This document shows, piece by piece, positions 24,001 to 31,611 of a stretch of 34,862 nucleotides of DNA. A model generated the notes under the pieces. The model was not told the DNA's origin, searched no databases, and saw only the letters and a program-made list of their open reading frames with translations. The translations under genes were made by a program, and so were the position numbers. How positions within the stretch are numbered: position 1 is the first letter of the stretch; every line of letters begins with the position of its first letter. Origin of the DNA: Spirogloea muscicola (Eukaryota; Streptophyta; Zygnematophyceae; Spirogloeales; Spirogloeaceae); contig WELB01000117.1 of assembly GCA_009602725.1 (NCBI GenBank), forward strand, positions 167,583-202,444. Direction: 5' to 3'.

Positions 24001-26238
24001 AGTCAGAGGCCGGCAGATGCACAGGAGACTCTTATCAGGGGGGCTCAGGTACAGTGCTATGCTTACTTACCTTCTCAGGGTTGCTCTTGCCTAATGGTAA
24101 ATGCTTGATACAGTGTGCTCTTGCAAGAACAAGGCAGAAGCCTGCCAAATCTCTTACGCACTCCATCAAATGCCACAGGACTTGGGTGCGGGCTTTTATG
24201 AGGGTATCACAGGACTAGTTACGAATCCTGTTGCTGGTCTTGAGCATGGAGGGACAGTTGGTTGCGTCAAGGGCGTCGGCAAAGGAATGGCAGGTACAGC
24301 ACTGAAGAATTTATGCCGTGCTTGACTTTACAAGAGCTTATTCTTGCTCCCTGGAAGTGGGCCCCTTAGACAAAGCGCACACGTCTATAATGGCAGGGAC
24401 TTGTGGTCAAGCCGGCATCTGGCATATTCGAATTCACTTCAAAGACAACAGGAGGGATCGGAAGCGGCATTCAGTCGCTAGGCGATGACGTAGTTAGAGC
24501 ACCGCGCCAGCGATCACGAGCGCCGCGCACCTTTGGTCAAGAGAGCGGTCTTGAGGTATGACAGCCCCCCTTGATGTTGATGCTGTGGCACTCTGTAAGG
24601 AGTGAGGACATCAATAAAGTAGAAAGAGAATAGCAGGGCATATGAGTTGACAGATGTTGATTGGGAGAAACAAGGACGGACGATTCTCCACCTCAATTAC
24701 TGCCACTGTTGCTCCCAACCAGTGAAAAGGTAGTGCTGCATGTGAGCTAGCGCAGGCCTCGGCAAGTTGATTGACTCTGCTAGATAAACAATCTGTTGGT
24801 GCCTGATGGTCAGAACGTGGTTGACACCCTACTTTGATGCATTATCTGGGCATACTTGGCTGGGCCGCAGATGGCATCCCAACAACTTGAGCAGCTGAAA
24901 GATGTGTTGGACCAGCTTGATCACGGCAAGTATCGGGATGAGAAGATTGTTGACTTCCTGCAGACAAAAAGCAACAAAGCCGTGATGCTCACCAGCAGCC
25001 GGATCCTGTACTACAGCACCGTGCAACAGCACCTGCGCTGGCAGATACCATTCTCAGGTCTCTTAGGACCTCATATCCTACGCCCTGAGGTTTTGTCTGG
25101 TGTTGGACATTTGAGGTGGCAGGACAACAAATTCACTGACATGCATGCTCTGAGTACACACCAAGTAGTGGCTGCGGCAGCGCTTGAAGCATCCTGCCTC
25201 CTCGTGCAGACATATCGTCGATTGTGGCCATGGAGGGCCGGCTTGAGGTGATCATCATGTCGTCGCACGCCCTGGGTGTCCGTGGTGTGCACCTGAGTGT
25301 GAAGGTACCGCGGCGGAGCACCGTCAAGTGCTCCACGCGCAACCTCCACCAGTCCCTCCTTGTCAAGCTCAACAAGTACTGCCCCACGCCCATCGCAGTG
25401 AGCAGTCTCCAGGGGGTAAAGGATACGGTAAGTTCCTCAAGTGCTTGGTTTTATCAGCTGTGTGTCATACAAAGCTATCAGATGCCCATCACTAGGCTTT
25501 GGCTCCAGGGTTCTATATCGTCATATCATGATTATGCAGGCTTATTGCTCTCAAGATTGATAGGCTTTACCTGGTTTTACGAGTCAGGTGAGCGAGGCCT
25601 CCGTGAAGACCACCACCGGTCGACTCATGGCCAGCATTCCGGGCATCACCCAGCTAAAGAGCATGATGCAGCATAAGAAGGGCGGGAAGAAACCCCAGTT
25701 TGCATCGCCGCCGCTGTCAAGCGTGCAGGCCGAAGACGATGCCGCCAGCCGGCTTTCCATTGCAACGACCGCGCCTGCGGAAAGCCTGATCTCCACGAGC
25801 CACCCTGAGTTGTTGCCCGTGTTGGAAGAAGCAACGTCCAATGGCGGGGCCAAGGCTGGCGGCAGCGCCCAACGGAATCAGTCTTCGGAGGCTGCATCTG
25901 CAGACGCCCTTTACAGAGAAGTCATGCAGGAGCTCACAGCCATTCAGGCTGTGGCCAGGGCGCCGCCAGCGAACATGCAGCCCGCAATGATGTCCGTCAA
26001 GATTCTCTGCAACAGCCTGCTGCAGCGCCTTGAGGGTCAAGCTGGCAAGGGCTCTGCGGTGGGCCCAGTTGACGGCGTCGTAGCCCTCTTGCAGTGCATT
26101 GAGAGCGTGGCAGAGCAGTCTGCCCGCGAGCCGTCTGACAGGGCCGCAGCGTCGTTGGACGCTATTGCTGCTCTCTGTAGGCAGGCCATGCAGCACGCGC
26201 AGGCCGAGCTTGGCGCCAAGGCTGAACCTGCGGCATGA
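3..26238 (+). CDS. VPS13: VPS13-family bridge-like lipid transfer protein, multi-exon, 5' partial
   Basis: A giant gene of about 78 exons, roughly 12.3 kb coding (about 4,100 residues), beginning before the window and ending at a TGA at 26236-26238. Exons supported by splice sites and continuous phase include 3-144, 254-334, 657-772, 874-994, 1218-1342, 1480-1533, 2831-2894, 3193-3318, 3572-3689, 4493-4596, 4738-4936, 5128-5367, 5471-5592, 5706-5861, 5982-6060, 6313-6398, 6591-6684, 7201-7254, 7405-7479, 7571-7651, 7772-7848, 8024-8810, 8961-9178, 9386-9680, 9828-9948, 10050-10690, 10799-11080, 11261-11425, 11535-11695, 11943-12093 and 12272-12499, then those listed under the domain entries. 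Family hallmarks are LDALDLPFAAK, AWWRHA, FSPYWIINETG, ILGSVDFLGDP and VMDFFVEPAKA. Known role of the family: bulk lipid transfer at membrane contact sites. Exons are unresolved at about 1930-2600, 2895-3192, 6685-7003, 15272-15809, 16589-16774, 17248-17411 and 18248-18414. Family assignment is very secure; the exact exon list is a manual model. Confidence 0.93.
474..549 (+). repeat. imperfect (AGT)n trinucleotide microsatellite in an intron
   Basis: Irregular AGT/TAG triplets run through this stretch inside VPS13 intron 335-656, with interruptions such as GATCACAA and AAAAAG. Likely length-polymorphic; no function seen. Confidence 0.8.
2037..2062. repeat. perfect 11-bp inverted repeat with 4-nt loop
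   Basis: Arms ACGTCACTTGA and TCAAGTGACGT flank the loop GTAG. It lies in a poorly resolved, probably intronic stretch of the VPS13 gene (1930-2500), where I could not place exons with confidence. Confidence 0.85.
3335..3373 (+). repeat. interstitial telomere-type tract in a VPS13 intron
   Basis: About five degenerate CCCTAAA-type units (variants CCCTAA, CCCCTAA and CCCTAAAA) lie in intron 3319-3571. The tract starts 16 nt after the GT donor. Flanking exons 3193-3318 and 3572-3689 join in phase (AG plus G gives Arg), so the intron is well defined. Confidence 0.92.
4595..4602 (+). other. GC-AG intron donor in the VPS13 gene
   Basis: Exon 4493-4596 ends ...TCT AG followed by GCAAGT. Splicing here to 4738 (AG plus T gives Ser) keeps the frame into PAQGDQTGAP. 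The nearby GT at 4601 would leave phase 0 and break the frame of the next exon. AG|GCAAGT is the classic GC-donor consensus. Confidence 0.75.
6717..6774 (+). repeat. polypyrimidine tract with 13-C run in an intron
   Basis: A CT-rich tract with an uninterrupted run of 13 C at 6734-6746, just inside the intron after exon 6591-6684. It is a likely length-variable, error-prone spot; no coding potential. Confidence 0.8.
12684..18247 (+). other. VPS13 adaptor-binding (VAB / SHR-BD) domain exons
   Basis: Exons 12684-12737, 12885-12965, 13090-13192, 13334-13509, 13778-13964, 14112-14305, 14488-14658, 14830-14947, 15062-15120, 15248-15271, 15810-15942, 16047-16217, 16457-16588, 16775-16937, 17153 to about 17247, 17412-17520, 17866-17981 and 18122-18247. 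Five repeats each show the invariant Asn: ENQTG (codon at 13159), TNCST (13901), SNALP (14869), INETG (15868) and KNRTG (16556). Other signatures are FSPYWIINETG, SIPLDTVGIKG, KVVTITPRFVL, WSGAFDIDKAGE and APYAWDK. In VPS13 proteins this domain binds short adaptor peptides that recruit the protein to a given organelle. The region 15272-15809 probably hides one or two more exons. Exon 15810-15942 starts with a very basic patch (SKRSRQRR). Confidence 0.88.
18415..19326 (+). other. coiled coil and long disordered linker of the VPS13 protein
   Basis: Exon 18415-18517 encodes a charged helix (EDEHKEQVWKHIKFLEEK) that looks like a coiled coil. Exon 18563-19405 then gives about 250 residues rich in Glu, Ser, Pro and Ala with no recognisable fold, ending at the start of the first C2 domain. 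The intron I place between them (18518-18562) is only 45 nt. Minus-strand open frames over the same span are shadows of this biased composition. A linker here would let the C2 domains reach a membrane away from the rod; that is inference. Confidence 0.65.
19327..20114 (+). other. first C2 domain of the VPS13 protein
   Basis: Exons 19327-19405 (end of a longer exon), 19664-19819 and 19968-20114 join in phase 0 to give a C2 domain: GDLQVSVVGGQKL, then SPYAVVE, KTASPEWHEELSF, VKVTVYDHELLGRDSFLGE and a closing strand SGSIALAFSW. C2 domains bind phospholipid headgroups, often with calcium held by Asp residues in loops 1 and 3. Loop 3 keeps Asp residues (YDHELLGRD), but loop 1 reads EDGCSPY rather than the usual SDPY, so calcium binding may be weak or lost. 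That reading is inference from the motif. Confidence 0.88.
20308..20487 (+). other. Gln/Glu-rich coiled-coil linker between the C2 domains
   Basis: A 60-codon exon, in phase with its neighbours, encodes a helical stretch (LEQLEELLAIQREREMQQQ) followed by a Ser/Pro-rich segment ending in QFGQLE. It separates the two C2 domains. No function is recognised. Dimerisation through the helix is possible but not shown. Confidence 0.7.
20600..21640 (+). other. second C2 domain and following exon of the VPS13 protein
   Basis: Exons 20600-20800, 20947-21018, 21205-21255 and 21374-21640 join in phase 0. They encode VKVVEARHLPVP, the strand AYATITCEDKPTQKT, FFPVWNETFF, LKIE-LFDHLSVGADEFLGE and YFWLKLHQH, then GEVRLRLHW. 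The fold signature is clear. Loop 1 (HMRNAYATI) lacks the usual Asp pair, while loop 3 keeps two (LFDHLSVGAD), suggesting a calcium-independent C2 domain. The rest of exon 21374-21640 (HLLLKQETG to TIILLQK) leads into the conserved C-terminal region; it could instead contain a short unspotted intron. Confidence 0.85.
21726..23297 (+). other. conserved C-terminal VPS13 channel block
   Basis: Exons 21726-21824, 22002-22103, 22192-22416, 22583-22657, 22834-23018 and 23171-23297. The translation reads like a textbook VPS13 carboxy half: ISLSVVDNLPREML (family iGiSlVd..p.Ei), LQVDNQLLTTQVPVV (family IQiDNQl....PVvl), ILYFKSFQLMLQEADL, WYFERLHIQPVRINVTF (family YFE.L.i.Pi.i.lSF) and RHYILQALQEIHKILGSVDFLG split across the final exon (family HY....l...ykiLGS.D.LGNP). 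GNP is here GDP. This segment closes the lipid channel next to the C-terminal membrane-facing helices. All listed junctions keep phase. Confidence 0.93.
23540..24555 (+). other. VPS13 C-terminal helical (ATG2_C-like) domain exons
   Basis: Exons 23540-23613, 23730-23879, 24009-24048, 24179-24293 and 24397-24555. Signatures are SLGTGVMDFFVEPAKA, EEFLKGTMAGS, VGKGLALLSFDDDY, GFYEGITGLVTNPVAG, KGVGKGMA, GLVVKPASGIFEF and RAPRTFG. In VPS13 and ATG2 proteins this amphipathic helical region inserts in the acceptor membrane, for example at lipid droplets. The join between 24293 and 24397 is one base out of phase with the conserved reading (see findings). All other joins fit. Confidence 0.92.
24871..26238 (+). 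other. PH-like C-terminal domain and tail of the VPS13 protein
   Basis: Exons 24871-25057, 25210-25415 and the terminal exon 25588-26238. The first gives QLKDVLDQLDHGKY and NKAVMLTSSRILYYST, matching the VPS13 C-terminal pattern of a short helix followed by 'lit..rvl'. The second gives VAMEGRLEVII and VKCSTRNLHQSLLVKL, the end of a PH-like fold. The last exon encodes a Lys-rich turn (HKKGGKK), a disordered segment, and a helical Ala-rich tail (LYREVMQELTAIQAVARA onward) that is longer than in common VPS13 proteins and which I do not recognise. The stop is at 26236-26238. Confidence 0.85.
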
Positions 26239-27119
26239 CTGGTGGACTTACTCGATCACATTAGTCTAGATAGTCTTTGCGACAGTTTGTAGCATTGCCT
26301 TTGTGCCATCCTTTGGGCTGGCTCCTATTCTTTGGTTGACATATTTAACGATCCATGTCATCTTCCCCTGTGTCGAAATTGCTACTTTAGAATCCGCTCT
26401 CAGAAAGCTTGAAGGTGTGCCACAGGTTCCACAGGCAGTGGCGCCGATGCTTGTGACCATTGTTGCTGCAGGAAGCAACTGCAATTTGCACTTTTAAGGG
26501 TACGGTGAGCTACACTCCTCCATCGTATAGCGCCCCTCCTCCCCCCCAACTTTCCCTCCCCTCCGATGCTTTCTCCTCGTTGTCTACAGGTTCTTGACTA
26601 GCTACACACTAAGGGCTCTTGTAGCCTAGTTGATTGTAGAGTGCTGAATTGTGAAGACAGATATTCACATGCAGCACATTCAAAGTATCTGCTCACTGTC
26701 CACGGGGGTGCCCTTAGTCATTGCCCATTCGTAAGCCCAAGCAATTGCTCACATCAAATACCACACAACGTCTCCGCCAGACGTACTGTAAGAAGCTACG
26801 GCTGGTCGAAGTGCCATGAGCTGCACATGCATCAAACGAGTTGCATACTTGACAGTGCCCTGAAAGCATAAGCCTCCTCCAATACACTGGGGAGCAGGAG
26901 GGACCTTGAAGCCAAGTCTTGGCTCATTTGGCAGCCCCAAGTTGTCAACGTCCTTGGCTTTTCCTTGATCTTGTAGTCATGAGGAAACAGGTATGCTAGG
27001 AAGCTGGCATGAAGAGCACACGGCACCAAGAACAGCTACCAGATATTCAAGCAAATCATGCAACTGTAAGCGCATGCTTGACTAGCCTTGTCAATCCCAA
27101 CAGTCTTACTCAGCCTTAT
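26239..27119 (+). other. VPS13 3' untranslated region and spacer, no gene seen
   Basis: After the VPS13 stop there is no convincing coding sequence. A pyrimidine-rich stretch occupies about 26515-26580. TGTAA, the usual green-algal poly(A) signal, occurs at 26788-26792 and again at 27065-27069; either could end the VPS13 transcript. Short open frames here, such as one at 26303-26497, match nothing I recognise. Confidence 0.5.
26788..26792 (+). promoter_or_regulatory. candidate TGTAA poly(A) signal of the VPS13 gene
   Basis: First TGTAA pentamer after the VPS13 stop codon, about 550 nt downstream. Green algae commonly use TGTAA. A five-base match is weak evidence by itself. Confidence 0.3.
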
Positions 27120-27555
27120 TAAATGCCTCTTCGCTGAGAGAAGAGCTCTTCTAGAGGGGGGGCCTCTCTGATCTGCGGCTGCTTAGCAGAGGTTACTGAG
27201 TGATTCGTAGCAGCTATGCTTCGTTTTGTGCTTGCTTTCCTTAGCGCTTCCCCCTCTCCTTAATGGGCGAGCCCTTTGTCTTCTAGAGGGGGGGCGAGGG
27301 CTGTGAAAAGCCAGCCACAAGAGTTTGACAAGTCCAAAGTGCGCAATTACCACTCTTGGCTGCACGTCCTTATATGAATCCCCACGTATGATCCATCAGT
27401 GCTGTGTTGGACCCACTTATGCACTGGCCATGGTGGAGTGGCATTTACTAGTTAAAGACTGACCTCACAAACCTTCGCCCGAGCTCGTCCATCAGGCCTG
27501 CTACTAGGGCTCGTCATGGCACCCACATCCACCACATGAGAATGCCATTACTTGC

Positions 27556-28440
27556 TTGGCTTCTCCAAGGTGGCCTCATTCTGGCGCCTTCCGCCCAACA
27601 CTTGCCTCGACTGTCGTGGTTGTTGCCGTCAACTGTCAAAAGCGGGCCAAGCTCTTTGTTGCTCTGGATTCCCTCTGGTCAACGGCACACGATTGGCATC
27701 TGCGTGCCGGTCGCGCCCTGGCTGCAGCTTCTAGCTTTAGACAGGGGACCTGCTACCCGGAGACTACTTTCTCTGACTTGCGGCTGCTCACTAGGAAGGA
27801 TTGAGCACCCACGTGCCACTTGGATCGCGGTGTGCTTTCAGCCCTTTTCTGGCCCCTTCGATTTCCGTTCTTTCTGTTTCTGGGCTGGCGCATCACAGCC
27901 ATCCCCCTCTGCTGGAAGATTCTCTCTTTGGGCACATTAAGTTGGCTGTCCCCTCTGGGCCCTGCTGTTTGACGCTTGGCGTCGTGGTCAGGGGGGCAGC
28001 TTGGGACCTCAGCACTATGTCGTACATGGCACTACCCGAGAGGCTGATACCGATCAGTGCTCCTCAGCAATGCCCATCCTTGTGTTTGTGGACGCCCTTG
28101 ATACCGCACACGTTGACTGCACCATTTCCAAGTGGTTCGCAACTCTTGGCCTCCATTTTGCCATGGAATCTCCTACTGAGCAATACAGGGCTGTTCTGGG
28201 GTGGTGAAGAGCTGATGCTATAGCATCCACTCTTCATTCTGCTTGCAGCACTCGCGAGCTACTGTGCCACAGTTGGTAAGCTGGCCAAGCACTGGCTGCT
28301 GCACCGCTCTTGCCAGGGCGAACGTAGGCGCGGCTTGATGTATCAGGTCTGAGGCCCATGGTCATTGAGTTTCTCTGGGCTGGCACTGGCACACATCGAC
28401 AAAGAAGCCACTGGCAAACATGGGTGAGAGCACAGAGGTG
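27556..28440 (+). pseudogene. possible degraded coding remnants interrupted by repeat copies
   Basis: Two stretches read like protein but match no family I recognise: about 27600-27740 (STVVVVAVNCQKRAKLFVAL) and 28001-28207 (MPILVFVDALDTAH, then ISKWFATLGLHFAMES). They lie in different frames, and a repeat copy (about 27740-27930) separates them. They could be remnants of a gene or element, or chance open frames. A third scrap near 28345-28430 (GLRPMVIEFLWAGTG) is similar in kind. Confidence 0.25.
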
Positions 28441-28660
28441 AAGCGCCTGGAGGCTTGTAGCCCAGTCGTGGCCACGGTGTGCAAGCGAGCTGCGATGGAG
28501 CAGCCGGCCACACTGCCTTGCCCATGCTCCTTGCTCCGTTTGTGGGCTGCCTTTTCATAGCCTCGCCCCTTTGCGAGAGCTGCTTCCTCTGCTGGCAGCT
28601 AGTTTGTCGGATCTGAGGCTCCTCACTCGTAACTACTGAGTGATCCATCCTCCCCCTGTG

Positions 28661-28918
28661 CTGACATGACATCTTCAGGCCCCTCTGTAGCTGCTAAACG
28701 CTTGTCGGCCCCTCCGAACCCTTGTCAATTCTTTTTGGGCTGGCTTATCACAGCCCTTGCCCCCATTTGGAGTGCCACTTCTTTCAGTTCTGACATAACA
28801 TCTTCCGACCCCTTTGTAGCTGCTTCACGCTTGTAGGCCCCTCCGAACCTTTGTCAATTCTTTTTGGGCTGGCTTTTCGCAGCCCTTGCCCCCATTGGGA
28901 GTGCCACTTCTTCTGCTG
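28661..28918 (+). repeat. 129-bp tandem duplication inside the repeat cluster
   Basis: Units 28661-28789 and 28790-28918 are near-identical head-to-tail copies. Both start CTGACATRAC, share CCCCTCCGAAC and GTCAATTCTTTTTGGGCTGG, and end with GTGCCACTTCTT. They differ by scattered substitutions, so the duplication is not very recent or has drifted. Confidence 0.88.
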
Positions 28919-29053
28919 GGCCCTTTCAAAGAGCTTCTTCTCTGTTGACAGTCATTTTAATTTGCGGCTATGACCAGGGAGCCTCTCTGTCCTTTGCTGG
29001 GTGGTCGATTGCTCCTTTCCAAGTTGGGGCTTTCCCCATGACCTCCCCAGTCG

Positions 29054-29063
29054 TTTAGGGTTT
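29054..29063 (-). promoter_or_regulatory. telo-box-like AAACCCTAAA on the minus strand
   Basis: The plus strand reads TTTAGGGTTT, the reverse of a plant telo-box, within the repeat cluster. No gene start is nearby on the minus strand, so a promoter role is unlikely. Ten bases could occur by chance. Confidence 0.2.
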
Positions 29064-31611
29064 GCCCTTTCTCAGCCACCGCCTCCTCGTACGGTGTGCA
29101 TGTGATGGAAGGGAGGCCAAGCAGAGCCAGTAGTTGTTAAGGCACGATTTAGTGCAATGGGGCTACTAAAAGCGAAGTCCTAGAGGGGCTATGGTAACAG
29201 GGCGAGAGAAACAGCTGTTTTAATATAAGGCAATGGCTGTGAGAGGCCAGACCAAAAGGTACGTACAAGGTCTGAAAGGGCGAAAGCACAGCTGGAGGGG
29301 GACTACAGTACCCACAAACTGAGCACAACAACTTCGACAGGCTTGCGCCCAGCACGCTGATGAATGGCTAAGACTGAAAGGTATGCAATTTAAGCAAGAG
29401 CCGCATCCAGTAAGACGCAACAATGCCTGCGGAGTGCCAGTCTGCCTCAAGCTGCACCTATAACTACGATGGCGCAATTGAGAGCATTCCCGAGGGTGGC
29501 GATGGTGGTGAGAGGCCAGCCCAAAAGAAGTGAGCTAGTACGAAGGGGGCGGGAGCTGTGAAAAGCCAGCCCAGAAAGAATGGACAAGGCTCATAAGGTG
29601 TAGATCTTCAGAAGAAAGGGCTCGCCCATTCAGAGGGGGCGAGGGCTACAGAGGTCCATACAGCAGGGGGACGCCAACCCGGCTGCTAGTACTTCTGACT
29701 TGCAACTAACATTCTCCATTCTAATCTGGCCGATCACAGTTATCGCCTTCTACTGGAAGAGTCTTTTTCTCCTTTACTAGGGGTCACTGAGCGGCCATCC
29801 GCATTAATTTCTCCCTGGAAGAAGGAAAGAAAGGAAAGGACAGGCGTTGAGTGTACGCCGGACTTGGCCCTAGACCTTGTCCAATTTTGGGCTTGCCATC
29901 CACAGCCCCCGCCCCCTTTTGAAGAGCTCACTTCTTTAGACAGACGAAGAAGAATGCAGCTGCTAATAATCAAAAGAGCGGCTGTAAGAGACCAGCCAGA
30001 TGCATACAGGTGCTCATGACGGAGCCACCAGGCTAGGCAGACAGGGCGCTCTTAGTACCCCCGTGTCAGCAGCAGTAGGAAGTCAAATGAGCTGAGGGGA
30101 GGAAGAGCAACCCCGCTGCGCAAGTCAGAGGCTGCTGCAAGGGTGCGACCGGCTTGGCGGTGCAAGGCAAGCGCTTGGGACCGCTGTAGGGACATAGATA
30201 AACGCATGCGGTAGTAGGACACAAAACTCAGAGGCACTGAGCCTCCAGGAAGTGCGAAGAAAGATAGTGGCTCTTCCAAAGAAGAATGTGCTCGCCCAAG
30301 GCAACAGCTCTTCCAGTTTATGGCAATGGCTGTAAGAGGCCAGCCCAAAGGAATGTACAAGGCCTGAAAAGGCCGGACAGCGAAAGAAGAAGAAGTGCTC
30401 GCCCATAGAGGATAGGGGCTGGGAAAGGCCAGCCCAAAAAGGATGAACAAGTCACGAATGGGCCAGGGGAATCGCTGTAAAGCTAGCACAGAAGCAACTA
30501 AGCAGCTACGAAACACTCAGTGACCCCTGCTAAGCAGCCGCACGTCTGAGAAACTGGGCTCCTGTTAGCAGGTCCGCTGGCCAGGGCCAGAGGCAGCAGC
30601 GAAGCAGGATATTACTCTCCAAGACGTCAGCAAGAGGCGCTCAATAACCTCTAGTCCGCAAGTGCATTTCAGAATAACCAGAGGGCGGAGAAGCGTCGCC
30701 CTGACCGAAGTCGGAGGCAGCAGCCAAGGCGCCGAGCAGCCAAGCAGCCGGAGGGTGCGAGGGCTGTGAACAAGAAGAAATGACGCTTCCAGGAGAGGGC
30801 AGTGGCTGTGAAAGACCAGCCCAAAAACAAGATGAACAAAGTGCGGAGGGGCCAGGGAAAGCTCAAAAGCACACAACGAATGAAATAGCTACGAGAGCCA
30901 CTTGGGAGATCCACTTCTTCGCTTAGCAGGGGTTACTGAGTGCTTCATAGCTGCTTAGTTTCTATTTGTGCTTTGTTTTTCTTAGTGCTTCCCCTGGCCC
31001 CTTCTCGTACTTTGTTCATTCTTTCTTGAGCTGGCATTTTCCAGCCCCTATCCTAAATGGGCGAGCTACGAAGCAATCAGTACCCCCTGTTGAGCAGCCG
31101 CAGGTCGGAGAAACTAGTCTCCTTTCTGGCTTTTGAACATTGTCCAAAGGCCTTTTTGGGCTGGCTTTGCCAGCCCCTCTTCTCTATGGGCGAGCGATTT
31201 CTTTCTCTGTCTCCGGTACAGCCACCCCGAGGAAACCGTGAAGTCACGTACAATAGCACGGAAGGTACTGTGCGTCCTCACGCAATAGTACCTGTTATCG
31301 GCTTTAGCTTTTTTGGCGCCTTCCGGCCCTGTACAATCTGTTCGTGGCCTCTAACATGCCCCCTTCCCCCGATCCCTGAACCCCTCCGTCCCGGGACCTT
31401 GTACATTCCTTTGGGCATGGCCTTTCACTGCCTTTGATTTGGAAGACTCTTTCCCAGTAGGATGGGAAGTAAGCTCATTCGGGGGGGCAACCGGCTCCGC
31501 CTGGAAGTGTCCACGTCGGCGCACGACACGCCGGCCGGCGGGCGGGCGGGCGGGCGGCGGCGGCGGCGGCGATGAGGGTGCCAAGAGACGCGGCGGCAAC
31601 TGCGGCATGGA

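Larger units (their letters stand above)
27120..31460. repeat. cluster of dispersed degenerate repeats in both orientations
   Basis: Two recurring cores alternate. Core A, GCGGCTGCTTAGCAGGGGTT with ACTGAGTG after it, appears near 27176, 27780, 28611 and 30926, and inverted near 30520 and 31075. Core B, GGGCTGGCTTTTCACAGCCC, usually followed by a C-rich stretch and GGGCGAGC, appears near 27884, 28737, 28866, 29886, 31030 and 31147. Inverted copies are near 27300, 29235, 29505, 29552, 29975, 30328, 30418 and 30805. Both cores are self-complementary (CTGCTTAGCAG; GGGCTG...CAGCCC). Open frames here give similar peptides (such as FGLASHSHC) only because the DNA repeats. The pattern suggests a non-autonomous mobile element family inserted repeatedly; no transposase is visible. 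Confidence 0.75.

Noticed and set aside
27170-27210. tRNA-like or SINE promoter boxes in repeat core A
   Set aside because: The resemblance to an A box is loose, no B box (GGTTCGANTCC) follows, and no cloverleaf can be drawn.
30052-30914. Minus-strand open frames of 80-154 codons with similar peptides (FGLAF, FGWPLTAIA, FGLVFHSHC)
   Set aside because: The peptide similarity comes from the underlying dispersed DNA repeats; no start context, domain or codon bias supports coding.
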